From positions 1 to 64,000 of the forward strand of contig JAZQAG010000021.1 of the NCBI GenBank assembly GCA_045545095.1: DNA of 64,000 bases, written 5' to 3'. Made by a program: the position numbers and the translations under genes. The notes below the pieces were generated by a model, which was not told where the DNA came from, did no database searches, and saw only the letters and a program-made list of their open reading frames with translations. Every line of letters starts with the position of its first letter. The stretch's first letter is position 1. Positions 35,005 through 43,067 of the stretch are shown here, piece after piece. Source of the stretch: Phocaeicola_A sp045545095 (lineage in GTDB: Bacteria > Bacteroidota > Bacteroidia > Bacteroidales > Bacteroidaceae).

Positions 35005-36708
35005 ATGGAATGGATTATTGAACAACTGAGAGACCATCCGGAACTGGCCATTTTCCTGACATTGGCCTTGGGTTTCTGGATAGGCAAGATTAAAGTAGGA
35101 AGTTTTAGTTTGGGAATTGTCACCAGCGTATTGCTCGTCGGTGTTCTCGTCGGACAGCTGGATATCGAAGTGGGTGGCCCATTGAAATCGGTATTCTTCC
35201 TGTTCTTTCTTTTCGCCATTGGTTATAAAGTAGGCCCCCAATTCTTCCGGGGACTGAAAAAAGATGGCCTTCCGCAGGTTTACTTCGCTGTACTGATGTG
35301 TGTCAGCTGCCTGCTCGTCACCTGGCTGTTGGCCAAGATGATGGGTTACAATGCAGGCGAGGCTGCCGGCCTCTTGTCAGGAGCACAGACAATTTCAGCC
35401 GTCATCGGTGTGGCAGGTGACACCATCCAGAATCTGGACATCAGCAAAGAGGCCCAACAGAACATGATCAACATCATACCTGTGGCCTATGCCGTCACCT
35501 ACATTTTCGGTACAGCCGGATCTGCCTGGATATTGGGAAGTATCGGCCCACGCATGTTAGGCGGACTCGAGAAAGTGAAACAAGCCTGCCATGAGCTGGA
35601 GAGCAAGATGGGTGGAAATGACAAAGCCGACCAACCCGGATTCATGAATGCCGACCGTCCTGTCGTATTCCGTGCTTACCAGATCGAGAACTCCTGGTTT
35701 GCCGGCGGAAAGACTATTGCCCAATTGGAGGCATACCTGTCCCAACAGGGCAAGCGTCTGTTTGTCGAGCGTGTCCGTCAAGGCAAAAACATCCTGGACA
35801 ACCTCTCCCCAGACTTCATCCTTCAACACGATGACGAAGTGGTTCTGAGCGGCCGCCGCGAGTTTGTCATTGGTGAAGAGAACTGGATTGGCGAAGAGGT
35901 CGTGGACAACGATTTGCTGAACTTCCCCGTAGAGGTACTTCCTGTATTGATTTCCAAGAAGAACTTTGAGGGACAGACATTGGGAGAAATCCGTGCCCAG
36001 AAGTTTATGCACGGAGTCAGTGTACGCCGCATCATCCGTTCGGGAGTGAACATCCCTGTCCTGGCAGGAACAAGCATCGATGCCGGCGATACAGTCGAGT
36101 TGGTAGGCCTGAGCCGCGAAGTGGAAACGGCAGCCAAGCAACTGGGTGTCCCCGATCGTGCCAGCAATGTGACAGACATGGTCTTCGTAGCCATCGGTAT
36201 CCTGTTAGGTGGTCTCTTCGGAGCTTTGGCGGTACGTCTTGGCGGTATCCCCATCAGCCTCAGCACCAGTGGTGGTGCCCTCATCGCCGGCCTCTTCTTC
36301 GGTTGGCTCCGTTCGCGCCATCCCAATTATGGAAAGATTCCCGAAGCCTCCCTATGGATTCTCAATAATGTCGGCCTGAACATGTTCATTGCTGTTGTCG
36401 GAATCTCAGCCGGTCCAAGTTTCGTGAAAGGCTTCTCCGAAATCGGCCCCATGATGTTCATCATCGGAGCCATAGCCACAGCCATCCCACTGATTATAGG
36501 ACTGCTTTTGGCCAAGTATGTGTTCAAGTTCCATCCCGCACTTGCCTTAGGCTGCTGTGCAGGAGCGCGCACCACCACAGCAGCCCTCGGAGCTATCGAA
36601 GAGGCCGTAGGCAGCGAGACTCCCGCATTGGGCTACACCATCACGTACGCCATCGGTAATACCCTGCTCATCATCTGGGGTGTCGTCATCGTGCTCCTCT
36701 GCAGTTAG
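35005..36708 (+). CDS. aspT: Aspartate:alanine exchanger, AspT family
   Basis: 567-aa membrane antiporter: two blocks of hydrophobic helices (about 10-190 and 390-567), each an aspartate-alanine exchanger repeat, separated by two cytoplasmic RCK_C/TrkA-C-like domains (about 210-375). It is paired with the decarboxylase that follows: import of Asp and export of Ala, with cytoplasmic proton consumption, yields a proton motive force. The ATG at 35005 (MEWIIEQLRDHPE) is preferred to 34963. Family identification is firm; substrate is inferred from the neighbour. Confidence 0.9.
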   Translation: MEWIIEQLRDHPELAIFLTLALGFWIGKIKVGSFSLGIVTSVLLVGVLVGQLDIEVGGPLKSVFFLFFLFAIGYKVGPQFFRGLKKDGLPQVYFAVLMCVSCLLVTWLLAKMMGYNAGEAAGLLSGAQTISAVIGVAGDTIQNLDISKEAQQNMINIIPVAYAVTYIFGTAGSAWILGSIGPRMLGGLEKVKQACHELESKMGGNDKADQPGFMNADRPVVFRAYQIENSWFAGGKTIAQLEAYLSQQGKRLFVERVRQGKNILDNLSPDFILQHDDEVVLSGRREFVIGEENWIGEEVVDNDLLNFPVEVLPVLISKKNFEGQTLGEIRAQKFMHGVSVRRIIRSGVNIPVLAGTSIDAGDTVELVGLSREVETAAKQLGVPDRASNVTDMVFVAIGILLGGLFGALAVRLGGIPISLSTSGGALIAGLFFGWLRSRHPNYGKIPEASLWILNNVGLNMFIAVVGISAGPSFVKGFSEIGPMMFIIGAIATAIPLIIGLLLAKYVFKFHPALALGCCAGARTTTAALGAIEEAVGSETPALGYTITYAIGNTLLIIWGVVIVLLCS

Positions 36709-36789
36709 CAGCGAAGCGCCCGTCACCCCTCCCCCCCTCACCCTTCACCTTTCACCCTTCACCCCATAACCCTTTAATAAAAAAACAAT

Positions 36790-38442
36790 ATGAAATACTT
36801 GAAAGAAAAAAGCGAAGTCAACAAAGACTTCGAACAACAGATGTCAAAGATCAGCCCCTTCGAACTGAAGAACAGACTGATAAGTATGGCCGACGAGAGT
36901 GTAAGAAAACTGGCACACACCATGTTGAATGCCGGACGTGGCAACCCCAACTGGATAGCCACAACCCCACGTGAAGCATTTTTCGCGCTCGGACAGTTCG
37001 GACTGGAAGAGTGCAGACGCACCTTCGACTTGCCCGAAGGATTTGCCGGGCTCCCCCAGAAACCGGGCATAGCCCAACGCTTCGAGGAGTTCCTGAAGAA
37101 GAATGCCCAGCTCCCCGGCACCGCCATGCTGAAGAAGGCCTACAACTATATGCTCATGGAACATGCGGCCGATCCCGATGAACTGGTACACGAATGGGCC
37201 GAGAGTGTCATTGGAGACCAATACCCCGTCCCCGACAGGATATTGAAATACACCGAGATTGCCGTACGCGACTACTTGGAGCATGAACTATGCGACCACC
37301 GTCCGCCCACCCAACAGGGAGCCATGCAACTGTTTGCCGTCGAAGGTGGAACTGCCGCCATGTGCTACATCTTCGACTCACTGATGCAGAACCACTTGCT
37401 CCACAAAGGAGACAGCATAGCCCTGCTTGTACCGGCATTCACCCCCTACATCGAGATTCCCGAGTTGGACCGCTACGACTTCGATGTCCTGCACATCCCG
37501 GCCAATCGCATGACCGACGACGGCTTGCACCTGTGGCAGTACGATGAAAAAGAAATCAACCGCCTGCGCGACCAGCGATACAAGGCACTCTTCATCATCA
37601 ATCCCAGCAATCCGCCCAGCTATGCACTGGCTCCACAAACGGTGGACCAGCTCAAGGACATCGTAGAACGTTGGAATCCCAATCTGATGATTGTCACAGA
37701 CGATGTATATGCCACCTACATCCCACACTTCCGTTCCGTGCTGGCCGATTTGCCCAAGAACACCATCGGGGTCTATTCCTTCAGCAAATATTTCGGCGCC
37801 ACAGGATGGCGCGCTGCCGTCTTGGCCATCTATGAGGACAATATCTTCGACCAGCTGTTGAAGAACCTCCCCCGCAAGCGAAAGAGCGAATTGGCCCGCC
37901 GCTATGGCAGTCTCACCATGAAGCCCGAAGAGCTGCGTTTCATAGACCGCATGGTGGCCGACAGCCGACAGGTAGGCCTCAACCACACAGCCGGTCTCAG
38001 CCTGCCACAACAGATGCAGATGTCCCTCTTTGCCCTCTTCAGCCTTATGGACAAGGAAAATATCTATCGCACCCGCATGTTGGACATCATCCAGCAGCGT
38101 CTGAAAGCCCTGTGGGACAGTGCTGGTTTCACCCTGCTCCCCGACCCCTTGCGTGCCGGATACTATAGCGAAATAGACATGCTCGTCTGGGCCAAGAAGT
38201 TCTATGGCGAAGAATTTGTGGAGTATCTGAAGAAGAACTACAACCCGCTCGACGTAGTCTTCCGTCTGGCCACAGAGACAAGCCTCGTCGTGCTGAACGG
38301 TGGAGGATTCGATGGCCCAGAATGGAGTGTACGTGTCAGCCTTGCCAATCTCAACGAGAGTGACTATGTACGCATCGGCCAGAGCATCCGCAAGATTCTC
38401 ACCGAATATGCCGAAACCTGGAAAGGCGAAAGCTGCTGTTAA
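36790..38442 (+). CDS. aspD: Aspartate 4-decarboxylase / aminotransferase
   Basis: PLP enzyme of 550 aa converting L-aspartate to L-alanine and CO2. The PLP lysine is in YSFSKYFGATGWRAA (near 333), with NPSNPPSYAL (near 274-283) for the substrate loop. It is longer than ordinary aminotransferases, as known for AspD. It forms a two-gene unit with aspT, 81 bp apart; the gap contains a pyrimidine tract built of TTCACCC repeats (36735-36765). Confidence 0.95.
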   Translation: MKYLKEKSEVNKDFEQQMSKISPFELKNRLISMADESVRKLAHTMLNAGRGNPNWIATTPREAFFALGQFGLEECRRTFDLPEGFAGLPQKPGIAQRFEEFLKKNAQLPGTAMLKKAYNYMLMEHAADPDELVHEWAESVIGDQYPVPDRILKYTEIAVRDYLEHELCDHRPPTQQGAMQLFAVEGGTAAMCYIFDSLMQNHLLHKGDSIALLVPAFTPYIEIPELDRYDFDVLHIPANRMTDDGLHLWQYDEKEINRLRDQRYKALFIINPSNPPSYALAPQTVDQLKDIVERWNPNLMIVTDDVYATYIPHFRSVLADLPKNTIGVYSFSKYFGATGWRAAVLAIYEDNIFDQLLKNLPRKRKSELARRYGSLTMKPEELRFIDRMVADSRQVGLNHTAGLSLPQQMQMSLFALFSLMDKENIYRTRMLDIIQQRLKALWDSAGFTLLPDPLRAGYYSEIDMLVWAKKFYGEEFVEYLKKNYNPLDVVFRLATETSLVVLNGGGFDGPEWSVRVSLANLNESDYVRIGQSIRKILTEYAETWKGESCC

Positions 38443-38491
38443 GGATATCCCGGCCAAGTCACAGCTTAGGCCTTCAGAACAGAATACAGAT

Positions 38492-38530
38492 GTAAGAATG
38501 GATGCCCCACCGAGGGACATCCATTCTTAC
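38492..38530 (+). terminator. Terminator of aspT-aspD
   Basis: Perfect 13-bp stem GTAAGAATGGATG (38492-38504) and its complement (38518-38530) with a 13-nt loop. Confidence 0.75.
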
Positions 38531-38570
38531 CAAACTGGAAGGCGTAGTGAAACAACGCTTAACACCCAGC

Positions 38571-38679
38571 CCAGTACTTCTTAAGAAATACTCCAGTACT
38601 TCTTAGGCAGTACTCCAATACTTCCAGTGTTGTACTGCAGTACTTGTTAAGAAGTACTGAGATTCGACTGCAGTGTACT
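38571..38679. repeat. Degenerate tandem repeat of 22-nt units
   Basis: Four head-to-tail 22-nt units (38571-38592, 38593-38614, 38615-38636, 38637-38658), each opening with a form of CCAGTACTT and closing with a form of AGTACT, plus a degenerate fifth (38659-38679). The units are partly palindromic (AGTACT, TTCTTAAGAA). Confidence 0.8.
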
Positions 38680-38761
38680 GAAATAAGTTGTGTATGTTAA
38701 CGATTTCCGTTTGGATTGCAACAAAAAAGTATTCTAAGATACTTGCCCACAAAAGTATAAC

Positions 38762-38769
38762 TAATTTTG
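38762..38769 (+). promoter_or_regulatory. Possible -7 box before a short ORF
   Basis: TAATTTTG, 39 nt before the ATG at 38808; -33 element unclear. Confidence 0.35.
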
Positions 38770-38807
38770 CAATAATCCATCATTCCTATCAAAAAAACAA
38801 CGAATTT

Positions 38808-38897
38808 ATGGGGAAAATAGTTCTGATATTGTACCTGCATTGTCATAGCTATCGTAGCGATGGGTCCCATCGCTATATTTCCATAGTCCAAAATTAA
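38808..38897 (+). CDS. Short hypothetical ORF (29 aa) containing a palindrome
   Basis: Encodes a 29-residue peptide beginning MGKIVLILYLHCHSYR, hydrophobic at the start and basic later. A 21-nt perfect palindrome (arms 38855-38864 and 38866-38875, TAGCGATGGG and complement) lies inside it. A possible promoter precedes it. It may be a leader peptide or a repeat that happens to be open; the coding status is uncertain. Confidence 0.3.
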   Translation: MGKIVLILYLHCHSYRSDGSHRYISIVQN

Positions 38898-39146
38898 TTC
38901 TTACACTTTAATCCTTTCCCTCTTCATCAATCTCGCTAACCGTCTCATTACAGTTCTTCCACCCTTTTGGAGGATTGAGGGGGGGGCGCTTTTCATTGAA
39001 TAGGTAAATTGTACTTAATTTTATATTCTTCAGCATATCCATGAAATTCTTCATAGTCGTTATTGCTCTTGTAAAAATATAAAGAATATTTTACTCAAGA
39101 ATAAGATATATATTTGTCGCCATGCAAAAATAAAAGGATGATTATT
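38898..39146. other. AT-rich intergenic stretch
   Basis: Holds an eight-G run (38979-38986) preceded by a GGAGGATTGAG piece, and AT-rich sequence. On the minus strand a 48-codon frame (39054 to 38908) runs through the G tract, but nothing supports it as a gene. Confidence 0.4.
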
Positions 39147-39176
39147 TTTGCATTCTCTTACTTTATACTACTTTTG
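39147..39176 (+). promoter_or_regulatory. Promoter of the leader RNA
   Basis: TTTG (39147-39150), 18 nt, TACTTTTG (39169-39176). Confidence 0.6.
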
Positions 39177-39182
39177 CTCCGA

Positions 39183-39412
39183 CATAAATATGTATAATCC
39201 GACAGAAAGCGTTCCTGTCCGATACTTGATAATGATATTGAGCTTTTAGCTCTTGTTCTCTATTCTTGAAACCGCCAAACTTCAACACATGAGGACAAGT
39301 GGTAGGAAGTTCACGTCTATGGGCGTGGACTGTCCTTTGCTTGTTATGTGTGAGGTTACTTGGCGGTACTTAAGAATGAGCAAGCATTGGATGGAATGCG
39401 CCTTTTTGTTTC
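39183..39412 (+). ncRNA. Strongly folded leader RNA ending in a terminator (attenuator or sRNA)
   Basis: Nested complementary arms form one long rod: ATTCTT (39262-39267)/AAGAAT (39372-39377), ACCGCCAA (39271-39278)/TTGGCGGT (39360-39367), ACACAT (39285-39290)/ATGTGT (39346-39351), AGGACA (39292-39297)/TGTCCT (39331-39336), and AGTTCACGTC/GGCGTGGACT around a small loop. A GAGCTTTTAGCTC hairpin precedes it. GCATT/AATGC (39384-39399) followed by GCCTTTTTG gives a terminator 15-20 nt before the downstream ATG. A reading frame crosses this region but its peptide has no signal or family likeness. I do not recognise the RNA class. Confidence 0.6.
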
Positions 39413-39426
39413 TAAACCTAGTTATT

Positions 39427-39891
39427 ATGATTAAAAAGTTGTTATTGCTATTGCTTTTATTTCCTTTCTATGCAATAGCCAACTCCCCAATTAAATTAAT
39501 AATTTGGGCCAAAGATGGTACTCGAGTTGCATATGCTTTGACCGAAGAGCCCAAGGTGAAATTTACCGAAAACAGCATGGTGATAAGTACTACTAAAGTG
39601 GAAGTTGACTATCCCTTGCATAGTATGGAGCGTTTTACGTATGGAGACGAAGTCACCACAATTACTGATATTAGTACGGATAAGTTTTCTTTCAAATGGG
39701 ATGGCAAATCATTATTGTTTTCTGCATTAAGACCGAATAGCACAGTTTGCATTTATTCCTTAAGCGGGATGCTTCTTATTCGAAAAACGATACAACAAGG
39801 AGGAGAATATATTTGTCCAATAGACGATCTTGCAAATGGTGTGTATATGATAAAAGTAAATAATATAACTTATAAATTCTCTAAACGATGA
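39427..39891 (+). CDS. Small exported protein with C-terminal sorting-like tail
   Basis: 154 aa starting at ATG 39427 (MIKKLLLLLLLFPFYAIA, a clear signal peptide). The segment IIWAKDGTRVAYALTEEPKVKF is a recurrent start of Bacteroidetes surface proteins, and the end (VCIYSLSGMLLIRKTI, LANGVYMIKVNN) resembles a secretion-tail domain. Function unknown. The stop overlaps the next start (ATGA), so the two are translationally coupled. The in-frame extension to 39253 lies in the leader RNA and is rejected. Confidence 0.7.
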   Translation: MIKKLLLLLLLFPFYAIANSPIKLIIWAKDGTRVAYALTEEPKVKFTENSMVISTTKVEVDYPLHSMERFTYGDEVTTITDISTDKFSFKWDGKSLLFSALRPNSTVCIYSLSGMLLIRKTIQQGGEYICPIDDLANGVYMIKVNNITYKFSKR

Positions 39892-42107
39892 AGAGATTGA
39901 TATTAATATGCAGTCTGCTAACCACAGTGTTGATGACAGGCGCACAACGATATATGCGTTACCACATGAACGATAACACATTCAATGGTTTCTACACGAA
40001 CTATGTAGATAGCATCTTACATGGTACAGAATTTTCTCAAGTATATGCAAATGGGCAAGTGTATGAGATATTGTTAGAGAATGTGGATAGTATAACATTC
40101 GAAGGAACAGATATTGTTACCGATGCCGATGACATGGTTGGCCGATACCGTATTTACGAATACGAAGTATCCCCAACAGATTCTATGTACAACATCTACA
40201 AAAAGGCCTACTTCGATAATCGTGCTCTATTGATGACGAGTAAGACAGGAGAGTTTGGGGCGAATGATACGATTATAATTCATTCTGAATTTTATGATTG
40301 CGATCTTCTTCTGTTAACGAATGATGATGGCAATATCAGCCGTGTGTTTAATGGGGAATATTTATTGGATATCCTTTATCAGGAGGATGGGGATTATACT
40401 GTCAATTTGTTAGATTCTTCTTGTGATTCAATTTTGATGTCAGAGGAATTTTCTTTAGATGTATTTGAAAAATATTCTATAACTCGTGGTTGGATCAAAA
40501 AAACATTCAGAGAAGCAATTAAAGGGTTGAAAAAAGTGATGACCCATAAAAGTTTCGAGAAATTTAGAAACAAAATGAAAGGAACATTCCTTGAAGAATC
40601 CGCCTTTAAGACTATAGAAGTAGTACTTGATGCTTTGAGTGAAATAGAGACTAATCCAGAACTAAAGAATGAGAAAATAGTGCTTGATTTTATTCAAGTT
40701 GGAGCCGATATAACAGGAATAGGCTTTACCGCTATTGGTGGAGCATTGACTGGCGGTCAACTATGGACTGCCCTTGGTGTTGAAATAGGGTTATTTTCGG
40801 CGGATTTTGAAGAGTTGTATAATGATATATTCCCTTCTACAGAAACTTTGGAAAAGTATAAAAAGTTTTATGCAGATAAATATCTAATAAAGGTTCATGC
40901 AGAAGAAGCCGTAAATATTAGCGACGTAACTGCAACGTTAGACGGAACTCTATGGGTAAAAGATGGCATCAACGGAATAGTGTTTTTTCATATTGAAAAG
41001 GTTTCTGGAAATGAAGGATGGGACATTATGTCAATCGTAATCCCTATTACTGATTATCTAAATAAATTGTCTGCAAATATAATAGATTTAGAGCCAAATA
41101 CCGAATATAAATATTTCATTAAGTATGTATGTGAAATTGATGGTATGGAATTCATATACGAATCAGACGTAAAATGGTTTACGACCAAAGCTGTAGAACA
41201 AAAAAATACAATAGAAACACTTGATGCTACAGATATCGGAATAAATTTTGCAACTTTGAATGCAAAAGTTATTGGTTGGGATACTTACATAGCAAAATTT
41301 GGATTCTGTTATAGCAAGGATAGTACAACCCTTACGATAGAAAATAGCACATCATATGGTGAAATATTGAAACCTGTTGGAGATAGTATAGTAGTATATA
41401 ATTCTGTTGCATTGGATGGCTTAGAATATGGAACAACTTACTATTATTGTGCATATATCTATTTAGATAGTATTGATCAATATACCTATGGAAATGTAAA
41501 AAGTTTTACAACAGCCACAATGGATATTGGAGCTGTAGATTTAGGTTTAAGCGTAAAATGGGCTTCACATAATGTTGGTGCAACAAAACCTGAGGAATAC
41601 GGTGGGTATTATGCTTGGGGAGAAACTGAGGAAAAAGAAGAATATTCTGTTCATACATATAAATATTATAAAGGGGATTTGGATAGTGATGATTATAATG
41701 ATGAAGATGAGTATGAAGATTTGGGCGATAACATAAGTTCTACAAAATACGATGTTGCTCATGTAAAATGGGGTAATGGTTGGCGAATGCCGACACGTGT
41801 AGAAATGAAAGAATTGATAAGTAAATGCGTGTGGAAAAAAATAACAATAAATGGAGTGATTGGCAGACTTGTAACTGGGCCTAATGGTAATAGCATTTTT
41901 TTACCAGCTTCGGGATATATAGTGGGCCCTAAAAAGGAATCTTATGATTTTGATAGCGCTTCATATTGGAGTAGTGATGTCGATTATATCGATACACATA
42001 AAGGTGACAACTTACGGTTTGAAGACTATAATAGCACTGATAAAGGTCGTACTTATTCTTTTATGAGAGAATGGGGATGTTCTGTTCGTCCAGTAAAAGG
42101 ATATTGA
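39888..42107 (+). CDS. Large exported protein with Fn3-like and FISUMP-type domains
   Basis: 739 aa: signal peptide (MKRLILICSLLTTVLMTGAQ), an N-terminal region like that of the preceding protein (VDSITFEGT), a central part of unknown fold (about 200-330, including a hydrophobic GADITGIGFTAIGGALTGG stretch), two fibronectin-III-like segments (about 335-430 and 440-545), and a C-terminal domain VDLGLSVKWASHNVGA ... GWRMPTRVEMKELIS ... YWSSD ... CSVRPVKGY of the Fibrobacter succinogenes major paralogous (FISUMP) type. Likely surface-exposed; role unknown. AT-rich relative to neighbours, suggesting acquisition. Confidence 0.75.
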   Translation: MKRLILICSLLTTVLMTGAQRYMRYHMNDNTFNGFYTNYVDSILHGTEFSQVYANGQVYEILLENVDSITFEGTDIVTDADDMVGRYRIYEYEVSPTDSMYNIYKKAYFDNRALLMTSKTGEFGANDTIIIHSEFYDCDLLLLTNDDGNISRVFNGEYLLDILYQEDGDYTVNLLDSSCDSILMSEEFSLDVFEKYSITRGWIKKTFREAIKGLKKVMTHKSFEKFRNKMKGTFLEESAFKTIEVVLDALSEIETNPELKNEKIVLDFIQVGADITGIGFTAIGGALTGGQLWTALGVEIGLFSADFEELYNDIFPSTETLEKYKKFYADKYLIKVHAEEAVNISDVTATLDGTLWVKDGINGIVFFHIEKVSGNEGWDIMSIVIPITDYLNKLSANIIDLEPNTEYKYFIKYVCEIDGMEFIYESDVKWFTTKAVEQKNTIETLDATDIGINFATLNAKVIGWDTYIAKFGFCYSKDSTTLTIENSTSYGEILKPVGDSIVVYNSVALDGLEYGTTYYYCAYIYLDSIDQYTYGNVKSFTTATMDIGAVDLGLSVKWASHNVGATKPEEYGGYYAWGETEEKEEYSVHTYKYYKGDLDSDDYNDEDEYEDLGDNISSTKYDVAHVKWGNGWRMPTRVEMKELISKCVWKKITINGVIGRLVTGPNGNSIFLPASGYIVGPKKESYDFDSASYWSSDVDYIDTHKGDNLRFEDYNSTDKGRTYSFMREWGCSVRPVKGY

Positions 42108-42154
42108 TTAATTTTATTTTTGAAATTCACTTTGTGTTACATTGATACATAGTG

Positions 42155-42186
42155 AACCCCAGAAGTTAGAAAAAACTTCTGGGGTT
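42155..42186. terminator. Bidirectional terminator
   Basis: Perfect 13-bp stem AACCCCAGAAGTT and complement with a 6-nt loop, between converging genes. Confidence 0.85.
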
Positions 42187-42232
42187 TACTTCAAAACAGG
42201 TACGTCCTTTTTGACTTATCACTTCATACAGT

Positions 42233-42610
42233 TCATTTCACTGCGATGCTCTCAATCTCTACCAAAGCACCTTTGGGGAGTTGCTTGACTGCGAAAGCTG
42301 AACGGGCAGGGAATGCACCGCTGAAATAGCTGGCATAGACTTCGTTCATCTCCACAAACATAGAGATATCGGCAAGGAAGACGGTGGTCTTCACTACATT
42401 GTCCAATGTCAAACCGGCCTCGGCCAATACGTTCTTGATATTCTCGAAAACCTGAGTAGTCTGTTCTTTGATTCCTCCTTCTACAATTTCGCCTGTAGCC
42501 GGATTAACTGGTATCTGGCCGGAAAGGAATACCATACCATTCACTTCGATTGCCTGGCTATAAGGGCCAATTGCTGCAGGAGCATTAGGAGTTGAAATTA
42601 CTTTTTTCAT
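42233..42610 (-). CDS. ridA: RidA-family enamine/imine deaminase
   Basis: 125-aa trimeric protein that hydrolyses reactive enamines released by PLP enzymes such as threonine dehydratase. Signatures GPYSQAIEVNGMVFLSGQIP and ARSAFAVKQLPKGALVEIE are present, with the substrate Arg near 106. Monocistronic. Confidence 0.95.
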   Translation of the reverse strand: MKKVISTPNAPAAIGPYSQAIEVNGMVFLSGQIPVNPATGEIVEGGIKEQTTQVFENIKNVLAEAGLTLDNVVKTTVFLADISMFVEMNEVYASYFSGAFPARSAFAVKQLPKGALVEIESIAVK

Positions 42611-43067
42611 TGCGTATCACTTTTAATTACAAATTACACTTGTTGTTTTATCAGGTTGCTAAAGTAACAAAAAAACTGTCATCGCAATGAACAAAGGAGA
42701 CATATTTACGTTCATTTAACAAAGCGGATGGGGCATCATCTTGACACATATCAAAAAAAAGATGAATATCACAATCCGGACAAAAAAACGCAGAAAAAAC
42801 AATGGTATATGCAAATTTATACGTATTTTTGCACCGTCAAAAAGCTCGCGGAACATGAACAATAACATCATTCCGCACGTTTTTATACAGAACTATATTT
42901 TATCATCTAAAGTCCTTTCAACGTTCAGTTTCAATTATTCACGATCTGGTGGATTAGCGAATCCTATAGCTCAAGAAATAGTCTGAAGCAATGGGCAAAT
43001 ATAATATCCCAATCAAATATAGGACACAAAAGGACTACATAGCACAATTACATTTATACTTCATTAT
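42611..43067 (+). promoter_or_regulatory. rho promoter and long leader
   Basis: A TATTTTTG -7 box lies at 42824-42831, giving a leader of about 230 nt before the rho ATG. The leader holds an open frame 42855-42986 (43 codons, MNNNIIPHVFIQNY...) starting some 17 nt after the predicted start. Long leaders permit Rho autoregulation in other bacteria. Whether the short frame is translated is unknown. Confidence 0.45.

Noticed and set aside
39253..39426. N-terminal extension of the 154-aa exported protein
   Set aside because: It reads through the nested stems of the leader RNA and would place the signal peptide internally.
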